The notes: a model not told the origin generated them from the sequence alone. A DNA stretch of 64,000 bases from Opisthorchis felineus (GCA_004794785.1 SJOL01009412.1:425798-489797), one strand, 5' to 3'; shown: positions 46,255-57,539, numbered from the stretch's first letter. A program made the numbers and translations.

Positions 46255-49145
46255 GCCAATTCTTAGGGGCTGGCGGACTCGTTCGCTGTCCATCCCCTTG
46301 GCGGCAATATCTACGGTTAACTCGGCCGCCGCGGCTGTAGACACTTCGAAATCGCTTCAAACCCAAAACGCAGTTCATCTGGAAAGCTTTATCGCCCATA
46401 CTCTGAAAAATGGCGTACAACAAACTGCTCTTGCACGTATGCTGGACTCGCCTTCCACTGATGTGTGCTGTCTCTCTGAAACGAGCATTCAAGACCAAAG
46501 TACGGTTGCTGGATCACGTTTCCCATCGGCTTCTGCTCACTTCTGGTTGCGAACCTCCGGCGATTCAGAGGTCGTCGCGCCTGTCTGCTGGGGTTGGTAT
46601 CATTTTAAGCCAGAGAGCTGAAGAATCAACACTCGCTGCCTTTTCATTGTATCTGCTTACGTCTTAACAGACTGTAGCTCTGATACTCAAAGACAATTCC
46701 CACAATGAGTTGGAGGCCTTACTGGGACGGGTTAACTGCTCAGATATTATTGTGGTTGCCAGAGATATTAATGCGCATGTATGTAGGCTTAGCGCTGCTG
46801 AGGCTCAATTGGATGGTCGTCCAGGACTGGAACCGATACGCACGGAGACGGGTGTAAGCATGCTACAGTTGCCTGTTGACCGCTGTGCTGTACCAACTTC
46901 CGAAACAACCAAAGCCGACTGGCAACATGGTGCCCCGCGCATACGAGACAAGCTCCAACGCAGACAGACCACACAGCCATTAGCCATAGGTGATGTTGGT
47001 TGATTACTGATTGTCCCTGGTTCTGGAACACCTACACGGATTCAGATCGCGTATTTGTTGGTTGCTGCTAATCATTGCCCTTCTCAGGGGCGTGCACATC
47101 TCGCCTGACCATTGAGCTCTCTGATCCTAGTGTGAAGCAAACCTATCCAAACCAACTACTGAAGTTCATTTCGGATAACACATCTGATTTCGAGTGATAC
47201 TGGAAAGAAGTGCTTGTAATCCTTCAAAATCCTTGGCGCTCTGCTTATGGAATGGCGCAACCATCTGTATCTAGGCCCTAGATCCCAAGCAGCTGAGAGT
47301 AAAGTATGGTTTGACGAACTGTCAGACTTTAGGTGAAAAGGAGCATCTCTGCCGATCTAGGGGCCTAGTGGGTCCAGAAAGCTGAAGAAATGTGGCGGGC
47401 GAGAAACTCTGGGAATGTGCGTAAACTGTTGCAGCTGATACGCGCAACAGGCCTAATGAGGCCTCCGGTGGGTGAAACCATCACTGATACGAATGACTGG
47501 TCTATGCCCCAGAAAAAACAGCACCTAAATCGTTGGGTTGAATAAGTTCAACAGCAATTCGGCTAGATATCTGCAGTTGATCAGCCGGATTCATAACCGG
47601 CAACGCCGCCGCGGACAGTAAGCTTGGAATCTCCGACGGCTCCGGAGATGAGCGAATGCCTTTTCTCCATCAGGCGTCACCAAGCTGCTGGTCCTGCCGA
47701 ACGGCTACTCACTCTGTTCAAAGATGGATGTGAATTCTTCAGTCGGTGCTTGTTTAACTTAGTTGCCTCTGAAAGAGACCGTATTAACCAACCGAAGCGG
47801 GGCGGTACTAGTGCTCATTTTCAAAAAGGCTGCTCGCAGTGAGTGTGGAGGAGTGTGGGGAATCATTCGGACCCCCATTGTGACCAGACTCTTTGAGTCG
47901 CTTATTCTAGGTTGTCTTACGAAGTCGCGTAAGACGAGACCCGATAACAGCTAGCAGAATCCCTACCTCGACGGGGCTGTGTGCACCACGTCTTCACACT
48001 CCGTCAAGTGTTAGAACGACGGCATGTGTGTGGACGCCCTACAATTTTGGTGTTCCTTGACTTCAAGGGCTTGTTAGTTTCTGTCGTCTAGTTGGTTCCT
48101 TTCAACACGCTTGTGGAACAAAGTATGCCCCAGGAGTTCGCGAACACCATATGCTGTTTGTATTTACATACTTGTGGGCGTGTGAGAATGTGTGGGGGAG
48201 CTCTCCAAAAGCTTTCCTACAAGCAGTAATGTTCGACAGAGGTGTCCACTCCCTCCATTCTTATTTAACTTCGTCAGTGATAAGATGATGAGGCGAACAC
48301 TGAGAGGACTCCAAAACTCCGGTATTCAGATCACTGCGAGAAGAACCTTGTCGACCTGTAATATGCAGACGACATTGTTCACATTTTTCAAGAACAGCAA
48401 GAAGCATCAGCTATCCTGGAAAAGTTAGCCGAGCTCATCCATTCTTTCGGCATGTGCTTCGCGCCCACAAAGTGCAAGGTCAAGCTGCAGAACGCACAGT
48501 CCTTGAACATGCCTATGAGGAGCCAAGGAGTGGTACGGGAGGTTGCGGAATGCTATACGTATCTCGGGAGTTGCATTACCTCTAACGGTAGTGTGACAGA
48601 GGAAGTCAAACACGAATCTCAAAGGCCAGAATTGTTTTTGCCAACCTATGCCACTTGTGGCATCAAAAAAGCATCTCACTGGGTCTCAAAGGACGCATAT
48701 CTCAGACTACAGCGCGGGTTGTATTGTTATATGACTTCTGGATTTGGGCACTTCGGGCAGAGGATCTGAGACACCTTCAGGTCTTTGGCCACCGATATCG
48801 ATATACACGAAACCATAATCGGAATCATCTGGAAATAGCGGGTTCGGAATGAGGTGATCAGGAGACAGGGTTTTGGTAAAGCAGACAGTGCTTCACCCAA
48901 GGACTGCATCAAACACTACAAGCTAAGGTGGCTGGGCCATGTGTTACGCATGCCTATTTACCCCGCCCAGCGCTGTTTTCCGTGCCTAACTCGGAGTGCC
49001 GGAAACCTAGAGATGGACAGAATTTAACACTGCAGAAAGGAATGAAGGATGTTACGAAAAGTTTGGGCACTGTTCGCCCTCCAATATGGAGTCCACTTAA
49101 CCCCCTTCTGTGTTTGACTGGAGACAGTGAACTATGTGGCGGCTA
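46255..49145 (+). mobile_element. RTE-like LINE, near full length, heavily frameshifted
   Basis: Endonuclease start 46298-46620 (TALARMLDSPSTDVCCLSET, then SIQDQSTV), ELEALLGRVNCSDIIVVARD and NAHVCRLSAAEAQLDGRPGL (46710-46890). RT from about 47590 (PEMSECLFSIRRHQAAGP), VLIFKKAARSECGG, GELSKSFPTSSNVRQRCPLP and LFNFVSDKMMRRTLRGLQNS (48192-48330), [20 protein letters not shown] (48452 on), then the C-terminal block to about 49145. Many frameshifts and stops. The 5' 300 bases match 20540-20850. Confidence 0.78.
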
Positions 49146-49928
49146 ACCGATTTCAGTGGCATTCTTGTTGTCAGATGCTACTTGTATTGTTTGACAGTGC
49201 TGGAGGAAAGGGCAGTTCGGAGAGCTGTTGTAGGCTGGTATTGGGTCCCCCCTACTCAGTTCTTTCTTCCTTCCTTTTTTAGGCCTTATTTAGGTAAATC
49301 GTCGAAACTTTCTGAGTTTCCTGAGATGCGCACTGCTGATGGTTCCAGACAAGGATGAAACAGCTGTACAGTGCTTCTTGGCTTTTCAGAACTGATTGGC
49401 TTGTGTCAGGACGAAAATTGACGTGGTCGTACGGCTGTGAAGCACCAGTATCATCATCTGGTGTTTCTGTCGATGATGAATAATGAGCCAGGCTGATAGC
49501 GGCTTTCACTGGACCGAGAAAAATCCACAGCTTCACGTCCGCGAGTGAACGATAATGAGATTCAGTTTACTTTCCAACGAGCATTATGGTTGTTATCTGC
49601 AAGCTCCAGATGAATCAAGTTGGGTGTTGACTTGTTTTATAACCCAACACAAATGCGGTGTGGGCGTTGTCTTTTTGTGGGAAGACGACACCAGCTGTGC
49701 AGCGGGATTTCACCACTGTGCATGCCTGGATGTGATATACAAAGCCATTAAGTCAGGCGGTCAACTTTGGATGGCAATAGTCCAAGTAGAGTCAAAGTTT
49801 ATCTAGTCGACTTTGAATTAAAAGTTTGACCCACAAGGCAGTCGTTCGTAGGGTTAATTTGGGCTCCAGAATCGATGACCCAATAGTTACACTTGCTTGG
49901 CTACAGGAGCTTAGCTTAGATCGAAGGC
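49146..49928. other. Intergenic with a SINE-B 3' fragment
   Basis: 49312-49385 (gagtttcctgagatgcgcac, then gctgtacagtgctt) matches the 3' half of SINE family B at 53960-54040. Otherwise nothing recognised. Confidence 0.45.
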
Positions 49929-51059
49929 ATGATCGTGTCACTCCTGATGGTACTGTGCACAACAGATGCATTTGGAGCCACAGGGACCATAATGAATGAT
50001 TCGTCTTCGGTCAGGGTCAATCGTTTGGCTATCGAAATGTGCAGTTTATGGGGCCAACCTTTCCTAACCTGTCCTTCCTTGCCTGGAGTAAACGCTTTGC
50101 TGTTCTCACATTTCCATTACGGAAAACGGTACGAAATTAACCCCCGACCACCTCGTATCACGGGACTCGGTGCTCTTCGTCTAACTGCTCCCCTTTGGCC
50201 TTCTATACCAGAACGACGTTCCAGTCAATATAGCCCGACAGATTTTCGCAGCCCTCAAGCCCGACCAACAAGTCAAGGTGGCAGCTTCAACTAACTGTTT
50301 CCGTCATCGCTTCCCCTGACCGAAACTGTAGTAGCCAAAACCAACATGTCCTTGGTACACGGTCTTTAGGTGAGTTGAATTGGACCGATTGGAAAAATCG
50401 GGTTACGTTTTCACGAGCTGTCACGCGTAACCCCTGGGAAATAGGAGCTGACCCACTGCCAAGTTCTTGGTACGAATGCATACCTAGATCGAGTGAGATG
50501 GATGAGAGACGCAAACTCCAAAGTCAGGTTAGATATTCTCGAATCACGTGAAAATATCATTAACTCTAGCAAAAATAGTCGTTTTCAGCAATCTAACTGG
50601 GGTCATCGATCGAAGTGGTCATGTGATTTTTGCCGGTACTTTTTCCAAACTTCCTCGGTCGCTACTTCCAATTGGAATGGTCAATAATCATCACTATTAA
50701 ACCTCATTCATTTGAAGATTTCCAGTGTTCTGAGGGAAAAACCTCACGAAAGTAACGTTTGGAGAAAAAGGGTATTCTTAGAAAATTGTCGCTGGTTGGT
50801 GGTGGTGAATGCAGATCGTAATAATAACAAGAATTTGATAGTTGCTAAAAGTTCCCACAATTCTTTTTTCACTGTGAGGGCTCACTATAGCGTCACTACT
50901 GATTCTTTGTGTGATGCAAATTCTTTTGAGGAAATATCGAAAATATCGAGATTTCAAAGAAATCGGATGGCAGAGCAGCATGAAAATCAGGATTTTAGTC
51001 ATAATGCACCTAAAAAATCAATACTTGAGATGAATATTGTGTTCCTGACTTCATTGTAA
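49929..51059 (+). CDS. Candidate four-exon gene, function unknown
   Basis: Model: exon 1 49929-50277, exon 2 50370-50527, exon 3 50589-50635, exon 4 50726-51059; 295 residues. The ATG at 49929 has an in-frame stop 12 bases upstream. Introns of 92, 61 and 90 bases are all GT-AG and keep one frame (phases 1, 0, 2), with branch-like ctaac or ttaa words and pyrimidine-rich acceptors. Exon 1 starts with a short hydrophobic stretch (MIVSLLMVLCTTDAFGA) that could be a signal peptide. Exon 2 reads LNWTDWKNRVTFSRAVTRNP, WEIGADPLPSSWYECIPRSS. Exons 3-4 include WSCDFCRVLREKPHES and FEEISKISRFQRNRMAEQHE. No family was recognised. Since many GT/AG choices exist, chance agreement is possible. Confidence 0.3.
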
Positions 51060-51138
51060 ACAACCTTAGAGGTGGCAGTCTGATGTTCTGTATGTTAGCA
51101 GAACCAAACACGTCTATGGCCAATGTGTATGTTTTCAG

Positions 51139-51554
51139 TGAGATATGGCATGAAAATGCGGGGACAAGACGGTGTTGAAACATTCCTCCGTTTGAAATTG
51201 GTCAGTTGGTGCATCCAGAATGCATTGTTCTTTGTGCGCCTGCCTTTCGAGGGTGACCGGCCAATGCATAGCTACCACGAGTATTCTATATTCTCACTCA
51301 GACCATTTGGTGGGACGTTCATCAATCCTCTGATATATCATCACACGATACACCATCAGTCGCACAGCAACTTAGCTTTCTTTTCGATGGAGTGGAAAAT
51401 GATTCGAGAAATGAACGAAAAAATACTGTGGTGTATCGAGCAGTTGGAACGATGCAGGGATTTGCATGAGATCTCCGAGTGGAATAACACCATACACAAA
51501 ATGGTGGAAACTACGAAAATGCTGTATGAAATCAACAGGGTGAACAATCCGTAA
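51139..51554 (+). CDS. Possible additional exon downstream of the 49.9 kb model
   Basis: After tgtatgttttcag, a frame stays open to TAA at 51552-51554 and ends with a helical, charged segment (MIREMNEKILWCIEQLERCR, DLHEISEWNNTIHKMVETTK, MLYEINRVNNP). A competing reading removes 51251-51299 as a 49-base intron. It could be an alternative last exon of the preceding model (entry in phase 1) or a separate gene fragment. Not recognised. Confidence 0.25.
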
Positions 51555-51748
51555 CAAGTACGTCTCTGACGACCCAACGAATTTTGGTATTTCTATCTTC
51601 AAGTGTTTTCATTAGAAGTTAACATTTTCAAGTCTACTGCGTAATTCTTCTTGAGTAGCTGAGTGATTGAAATATAAACTGCTTGTTGAAAGATGTCAGA
51701 ATTTTCATAGAGGAAACTATTCACAAGTTTTCTGAAAGCTCTACGACA
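51555..51748. other. Unassigned segment
   Basis: No feature recognised. Confidence 0.3.
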
Positions 51749-51791
51749 GCCCGCGACCGGTTACGCCTTTCTTGGGGCTCATCAGGTAGGT
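51749..51791 (-). ncRNA. Hammerhead ribozyme remnant, minus orientation
   Basis: On the minus strand: CCTAC, CTGATGAG, CCCCAAGAAAGG (stem II, one mismatch), CGTAAC where CGAAAC is expected, CG, GTC, GCGGGC. The order is that of a type I hammerhead with a tiny stem III. The conserved GAAA is GTAA and stem I is weakened, so it is probably inactive. A close homologue of 52311-52353. Confidence 0.5.
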
Positions 51792-52310
51792 TAATTCCCC
51801 GAGTTTCCGTCAGCCGTACACTGAAGAATATGAACATAATAAACGAGAGATTCAGCTAGGATTCAGTTGAGACTCGCATTAAAACCAAATTGGTGTGGGC
51901 GTACTTCGCGAGTGTTGAAATTTTGGTGCAAACTCTTACCAGTTGTCCTCTACACAGTTCGTCCGTGAATGAACTAAACCAGAAAATGTAGTAAGCTCGA
52001 ACAAAACGCCGAACTCTCTTTTATCTGATAAGTGTGCAGTAATGTTTCCACGATGATCACTCGAAAATGATCGCACCAGAGCCGTGGAAGCCAGATTGTT
52101 ATGAAACGGGACTAGTAGTGTACGAGACTAGTGTAGCTGGTTATTTTGAGGTGACAGGGTAGAACTGGACCAATTTACTGTAAGCAGGAAGGTAGCAAAT
52201 ATGTTCATCAGTTAGCGAAATACCAATTTGGTTTTGAAGGGGGAACCCATCTAATTTCATTCGATTTGGGTTCAAGTAGAACATAAGGTTGACGGAAACT
52301 TGGGGACTGC
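51792..52310. other. Sequence between the two inverted hammerhead motifs
   Basis: Shares words with the flanks of 34770-34945, suggesting Penelope-type or satellite-like repeat arms. No ORF of note. Confidence 0.3.
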
Positions 52311-52353
52311 GCCTACCTGATGAGCCCCAAGAAGGGCAAAACCGGTCGTGGGC
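52311..52353 (+). ncRNA. Hammerhead ribozyme (near-consensus)
   Basis: GCCTAC (52311-52316) pairs with GTGGGC (52348-52353) as stem I (one G-T wobble). CTGATGAG follows at 52317-52324. Stem II is GCCC/GGGC (52324-52327 with 52334-52337), loop CAAGAA. Then comes AAAAC, where GAAAC is required, a two-pair stem III around CG, and GTC at 52345-52347 as the cleavage triplet. This is the minimal type I hammerhead arrangement found in Penelope-like elements. The single G-to-A change in the core GAAA should abolish or greatly reduce cleavage. Structure seen by pairing; activity inferred. Confidence 0.62.
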
Positions 52354-52799
52354 TGTCGAAGAGTTTTCATCCACCTTAGGAGTAGTGTATTACATTGTAC
52401 CGCGATATCTTGGATATCGTGCCAACTGAAACATGAGGCGGCCTGGTGCGGCACATTCAGGCGAGTCTCCTGTCAAGACCAAATTGGTATACAAATGAGT
52501 ATATTTCGTTAGTCGTATGTGTTTGCGGGATTTGGAGAATATGCAATCTCCTCCTGCCCTGGCGCGATTATGATCTGAATGAAAACCCTCCAAATCACGC
52601 CTACAATTAATATACGATAGTCCAGCAGGCTTCAAGCGTTTGTGGCGCTATCTGACTGGGAAGTTCTGGGAGATGGGTCAATCGATCGACACAAACGGGA
52701 CAGTTACTGGGTCGTTTTTCGAGGCTTTGGGTTAAACCAGTCACATCGCTCAAGCGTGCACATGTTCACCTGATCTAACGTGATTGTTCATGTGCTTCC

Positions 52800-52985
52800 A
52801 GTTTATGCTGGCGGAGTATTGGTATCGCGCTCGCCTCGAATGTCAGATAACCCGGGGTTCGAATCCCGGCACGGCGAAGGATACGCAGTGCTGATGGGCT
52901 CCACAAGAGTCCAGCGCTTTCCCTCTTTGAAGTGGTTCCACCAGGACAGGGGCAGCATTGTTGTAACGACATTGATGTGAATGCA
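52800..52985 (+). repeat. tRNA-related sequence, possible SINE family C
   Basis: ggcggagtattggtatcgcg supplies a box-A-like region, and ggggttcgaatcccggcac contains a perfect box B (GGTTCGAATCC). The T stem has a G-G mismatch and I cannot pair an acceptor stem, so it is not a functional tRNA. The following non-tRNA sequence suggests a SINE or tRNA pseudogene. Only one copy was found here. Confidence 0.45.
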
Positions 52986-53189
52986 AATTCAGTTATAAAC
53001 CCTACACTAAGGTACAGTGGTTCAGCTGATTCCTTTACGCTTATTAGGGATAAAGGTAACAGGGGATAGCAGCCGCGCATTGAAGGTAAAGGCTCGATCA
53101 GTTCATTGGCGTTAGATTGTCTGGTCAGGCGTGTCGTGAGACAACTACGCACTAAAGGTAACAGATTCGATGGAGGATCACCACTGACT

Positions 53190-53735
53190 AAGTGACATAA
53201 CGATATCAATGATTTATCACGCGCCGGGGTCCTCATGCTGGAAGACGGCAGTTATCAATGCGACCGAGTTGACTGACAAAGGCTTTCATGCCTCGTTGCC
53301 AAGTCATGCAGTGACCGATTCTGGGTCATCTTCATCCGATACATGGCTGGTGCAGAGGGAAAATGGTCCTCTGGTATATATAAGTAGATAGCCTAGCCAG
53401 CGTAAACTGTGAAGCGATCAGCTGATCTGTCGAGGGATAATTATTTTTCTTTACCGAAACCATCCGGTGCACCTCAGCAAGACTTACCCGATGTTCCCAC
53501 CATAGCCACGCGATAAATCGCAGGCATCGATAGTAAAACGAAGATCTGCATACAGTGGTCACCTCCCTGACGCATAAAGTAAGATAGGTCGCGGTGCAGC
53601 AGTGTACACCCTAACCTTGACAACCAACTGATGCCATGTCGACGCCACAAATAGCGGAGGTTGGTAAACGTCACCCTGGCCTTCCCGGTTTGAGAAACGA
53701 TTTAGCCGTTCGCCAGCCCACCGGGGCCTAAGGGG
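53190..53735 (-). mobile_element. LINE of the second RTE-like subfamily, 3' fragment
   Basis: Minus strand: VTFTNLRYLWRRHGISW, then RSSFYYRCLRFIAWLWWEHR VSLAEVHRMV-like text, and a tail reading GMKAFVSQLGRIDNCRLPA that matches the RTE C-terminal GMK-L...RLPGWGPRD pattern. Shares the WWEHR variant with 36480-37560. Broken by frameshifts and stops. Confidence 0.68.
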
Positions 53736-53739
53736 ACTG

Positions 53740-53743
<4 letters not shown>

Positions 53744-53791
<48 letters not shown>
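53744..53791. repeat. (AT)n microsatellite
   Basis: About 24 AT units between the LINE fragment and a SINE-B copy. Confidence 0.95.
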
Positions 53792-53792
<1 letters not shown>

Positions 53793-53797
53793 CGAGA

Positions 53798-54040
53798 AGT
53801 CACTCAAGGAGCCAGCCAACAAGTGACCACGTGATGTGGTCTCAGTGATCGAAGGATGACTGGCGCTGTTTAAGTGCGAGTTAATCACACTGCTGATCAG
53901 CCGCTCGTGGCCGAACGGTAAAGTGTTCAAACTACTAACCGGCAGGTTGCGGGGTAGAAACTCACTACTGGAGTTTCGTGAAATATGCACTGCTGATGAT
54001 TTCCAGTAAGGATAAAACGGCTGTACAGCGCTTACCCGCA
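53798..54040 (+). repeat. SINE family B, plus orientation
   Basis: Best copy: cactgctgatcagccgctcg, tggccgaacggtaaagtgtt, actaaccggcaggttgcggg, ggagtttcgtgaaatatgca, and ggctgtacagcgctt in order. The cggccgaacggt...ggttgcgggg segment resembles a tRNA anticodon-to-T-arm region, so a tRNA origin is likely but less clear than for family A. Begins next to an AT microsatellite. Confidence 0.65.
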
Positions 54041-54518
54041 GAGTTGTTTCCACTTACAGAACGAAGTACCGATCGAAAATGGCTATTCTCCTCACACTAC
54101 TATCAAATGGCTATTTCGTATACCTATTATTATATACATAATCGAAATTTAAAGGATTACACAATACTCTAAGGATGAGCTCACACAGAATACAATTCCT
54201 TATAAATACCAACCCGTTTCAAGGACGATTTCTACACTCACGAGAATAATTGACATAGCAGGGGGCCCAAGTCCGCTCTAGAACACCAGCATCATTTCTG
54301 ACTTCCTTATTTGTTTAGTCTAGAGTAGTCTGGAACCCTCAACTTGCAAACACACACTGGTGCAATATGAACGTCCAGATGCACTTAAATGTGCTCGCAA
54401 CCTCTCAAACCCGAGTACGGCGTTCTCGAGCATAAGGCATGTGGGCAACGCAGGGTCCTCTTCAACTTCCCGGGGCAATCCAGCCCCTACTAAGTTTGCA
54501 CAGTCCTCAGATAAAGAT

Positions 54519-54637
54519 AATCGTTCAGCTGTAACACCCTTTCGGTGCCTAGATGCCATGCCACCCGAAGAAAGCACGAGGGCTGGGATACTGCCAGGTT
54601 GTCCAAGCCTAGACAGGGGAAGTCGAGAGACAGAGGT
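54519..54637 (-). repeat. SINE family A, head-truncated
   Basis: Body and 3' end only. The plus strand reads atcgttcagctgtaacaccc, tgccacccgaagaaagcacg, agacaggggaagtcgagag. The tRNA-like head is missing. Confidence 0.8.
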
Positions 54638-55756
54638 AAGAACTCAACGAATTTCATAAATTCGATTCCCACAGTGCCCTACGTGTAAGGTTTGCAGTCC
54701 TTCCGAGTATAAGATCACCTCATGAAGGGAAGATGTGGACAAGCCACCATCCATTCGGACCATGCCACGATTGGTTCGGACTCATCGGGCCAGAGCATTT
54801 TGCCCTTACGGTTATTATCTTCAGATCTAAGTCTGAAAGGTTTGACGCTCATTACACCCATCATGAGGGTCATCAAAAGTTAGGAATAACCAGCTGATCG
54901 CCACCGGGTCCAAAGTACCCTAGAGGTCCATGAGATCCGCACTATTCAACAAGGGTAAAGCAGTCATGCAATGTTTCTCGGCTTTACGGTGAAGAATGAC
55001 TTCATTTTTCTAACGAATTCACGGGACAGGGAGAACCGAGAAATTCGAACACCTAAATGTGGCTAGTGGCAGCGTGGTGTTACTTTCGACAGTCAATAGA
55101 AGCGACTTCCAGCCAATCTTACTCCGGCCAACTGATGAGCCCTCATCAAGACGAGATGCTCAGCGAGTCATTCCCTAATCCAAGTGCCATCCAAACTAGA
55201 TTGTACCCGGGTTGACATTTGAAGTGCGTGGGACAGTTGAATACACTTTCGATAATCTACATCTTTCTGTGAGCGCTCAGGAAGCTGCTGCAATTACAAT
55301 TTCGCTCACGCATGCGTGCTTTGACATCGTCTTCAAAATGACGGTGTGTGGACCAGCGGAACAAACCCAGGATATTAATGACAGGTCATTCGTTTCCCAA
55401 AGGACGGTGAGTGAACGTTCTATGCTGAATGGTAGAAACCACATGGATATAATTCTAGTCGCTACCGAACATTGCGCAGCAGAAAAAACAAAAAAAAAGC
55501 TGAGCGGCCGTGAGGACCAAAGCGACGTCACCATAAAATAACGTGTAGATCCATAGCGTTGGGAACTAATATTCCGGCTGAACTCGTGTTAGGGGAAGAA
55601 GGGCAAGCAGTTACAGGCTAGACACGCTGGTGAGTTTATGTACATCTGCAGTGTGACGATGAGAAATTGCCTGGTCATGTGTCCTCGTGTAGCCTAGTTT
55701 GACAGTGGTGGAATGTCAGAAGTAGTGGTAACTATCCTTCATGCCGGTTCCATTTT
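54638..55756. other. Intergenic; presumed 3' flank of PPP1R7
   Basis: A 109-codon plus-strand frame (55212-55541) is of chance size and not supported. No canonical AATAAA was identified on the minus strand close to 55757. Confidence 0.35.
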
Positions 55757-56155
55757 TCACAGACCAACGCCAGTCAAATTGGCATCAAGTTGTCGCAGAT
55801 TTGGCAAAGTGAGCATAATTTTTCGGCGATAGTTTGGATCCTGTTTTGAACGGTCCGCCGTGGTGAAGTAGATCGGATTACGCTCCATGTACAAGGTGCG
55901 TAGGTTTCCCAATACGATCAGTTTGTCGATTTGATCCCAACTGGACACTTTGTTATCATTGAACCAGAACTCTTCTAACTGGTCCAGATGACCAATGTTC
56001 TCGATCTGACTGATGAAGTTGCATGCGAGATCTAGGATTTGCAGCTTGCGTAGGTTATCAAGACCTTCAATTTGTTGAATTCCGTTTTCGCTCAGATACA
56101 GCTGTTCCAGGTTGACTAGGCGATCAAGACCGCAGATTTTGGTAATTCGATTGCC
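55757..56155 (-). CDS. PPP1R7: PPP1R7/sds22, last exon
   Basis: C-terminal 132 residues of the leucine-rich-repeat regulatory subunit of protein phosphatase 1, which controls PP1 localisation and maturation in the nucleus and cytoplasm. The exon begins at 56155 after a caacttcag acceptor, in phase 0, and continues the repeats: NRITKICGLDRLVNLEQLYL, SENGIQQIEGLDNLRKLQIL, NFISQIENIGHLDQLEEFWF. The LRR-cap follows: LYMERNPIYFTTADRSKQDP, NYRRKIMLTLPNLRQLDA. EFWFNDNKVSSWDQIDKL and ERNP...DPNYRRK are sds22 signatures. An insertion near YFTTADRSKQ makes the cap slightly longer than in vertebrates. TGA at 55757-55759. Confidence 0.95.
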   Translation of the reverse strand, partial: GNRITKICGLDRLVNLEQLYLSENGIQQIEGLDNLRKLQILDLACNFISQIENIGHLDQLEEFWFNDNKVSSWDQIDKLIVLGNLRTLYMERNPIYFTTADRSKQDPNYRRKIMLTLPNLRQLDANLTGVGL

Positions 56156-56330
56156 CTGAAGTTGTGGAAAGAATGAACAGCAAATAATGCTAACACCCAC
56201 AGAAAATCCGTTTGCTAGGGAGTCGTAAAGAAAATAAAACAGCACAGGAAGGTACAAAAATAATGCAACTTGAACCGAATATGTCTCCGGGACATTGACA
56301 GTGTATCAGAATATTGGTAGCTTGGGTGCG

Positions 56331-56465
56331 TCTATTGGTTGCTTATCGGTTGACTGTTGACCTGCTCAGCGAGCTTGGTAACTGGCTGGTAGACGCTTCG
56401 TCATCATTCGAGGAAACGTCGGTGCGCGTGCACTGAACGGTATCCTGAAGGTTGCCTCACACATT
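56331..56465 (+). repeat. Dispersed repeat, pair with 37749-37905
   Basis: Same block order as the 37.7 kb copy: ggttgactgttgacctgc, agcgagcttgg, gacgcttcgtcatcattcga, gatcgaaacg. Confidence 0.5.
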
Positions 56466-56974
56466 GGGGAAATCCAGATCGAAACGTTTAGAAATGGATG
56501 AATGATAGACTGTCCTCACACCGTTTAATCGACTCGCGATATCTAACGAAAGTTTTCAACACTAGAAGTTGTACCCACTCACCTAGTATTCCAAGGGCGG
56601 TCACACTGCTCCACTAAGAAACTATTCTAGTGGTATTTTCATGGGCGTCATTTGCTGAAGACTGTAGGCCTTAACTTGAACCAGAATAATTGCGAATCAG
56701 ATCATATGCTACTTACTTTGAAAGCCCGGAAAAGAGTCTTTAACTCGGCAATCAACTGACTGCCAAATTTCCACTGCCTCCTTGAGTTCAACTAATTTCC
56801 GCCGAGGAGTCCTGGCTTAATCTAAGGATGTCCAGCCAACAGAACCTCGGACTTACATCACAATGCCACAGAGACTGGATTTCTGAAAGGACTATCCACC
56901 TCTCAAACCTGTCTAAGAACGTACGATCAACACTTTCATTTTCAACAACTTACTTCGCTAGGCCACTCATCATC

Positions 56975-57052
56975 ATCACCATCAACAGCATGACATCGGT
57001 TTTCAACACCGATGCTTCACTGCAGTACAACCATGATTTATTTGAAAGCCCT
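56975..57052 (-). mobile_element. RTE-like LINE 3' end with (GAT)n-type tail
   Basis: In reverse: gggctttcaaataaatcatg, ggttgta, gtgaagcatcggtgttgaaa, then gatgtcatgctgttgatggtgatgatgatg. It matches 26355-26440 including upstream sequence. Confidence 0.75.
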
Positions 57053-57539
57053 CCCGCTAGGCCACTCGCTCTTCCTCATTGGACAGAGATGGTCCCCAGC
57101 ATGGGGATAGCTTCAAAAGTTAACGAATACTTGCAACTTTTCTGGTTGATCCATCGTCCTTCAGATAAACAGCAAAGCAAACAAACTAGTGTCTGCGACG
57201 CCCACGATCAACTGATGACCAGCTGTGAGCACAAACAAAAAATATGTGGGCTGAACCCTTAGGCCCACTGTTCAATCACTCCTGCAACCACCAACTATCT
57301 ATCGCCAAAAAACAGCATCCATATCGCAAAATAACCAATGGGACACGCTTAGACTAAGTGTATAAGCAGAAATAGTAAGACCACTAAAGAGCGAAAAATG
57401 AAGACGCAACTCGGCGGAAGTCTAAAAAGCCCGTTTTCCAGCAGAAATCGAACCTCCTCACAAGTTAGTCTGTTCAATATAAGATGTCGGAGTATTCTTA
57501 ATGGTATACATTTATAGTGCTCCCGATAAAAACTAAAAG

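Noticed and set aside
52800..52880. Functional tRNA gene
   Set aside because: Box B is perfect, but the T stem has a mismatch and no acceptor stem pairs; treated as a tRNA-related repeat.
53559..54053. Frames containing long Tyr-Ile repeats (also near 60390-61001)
   Set aside because: They are created by AT microsatellites read in frame.
55132..55180. CTGATGAG followed by gagat and agtc, another hammerhead-like site
   Set aside because: GAAA is replaced, stem II is poor and stem I does not pair; several changes are needed to call it.
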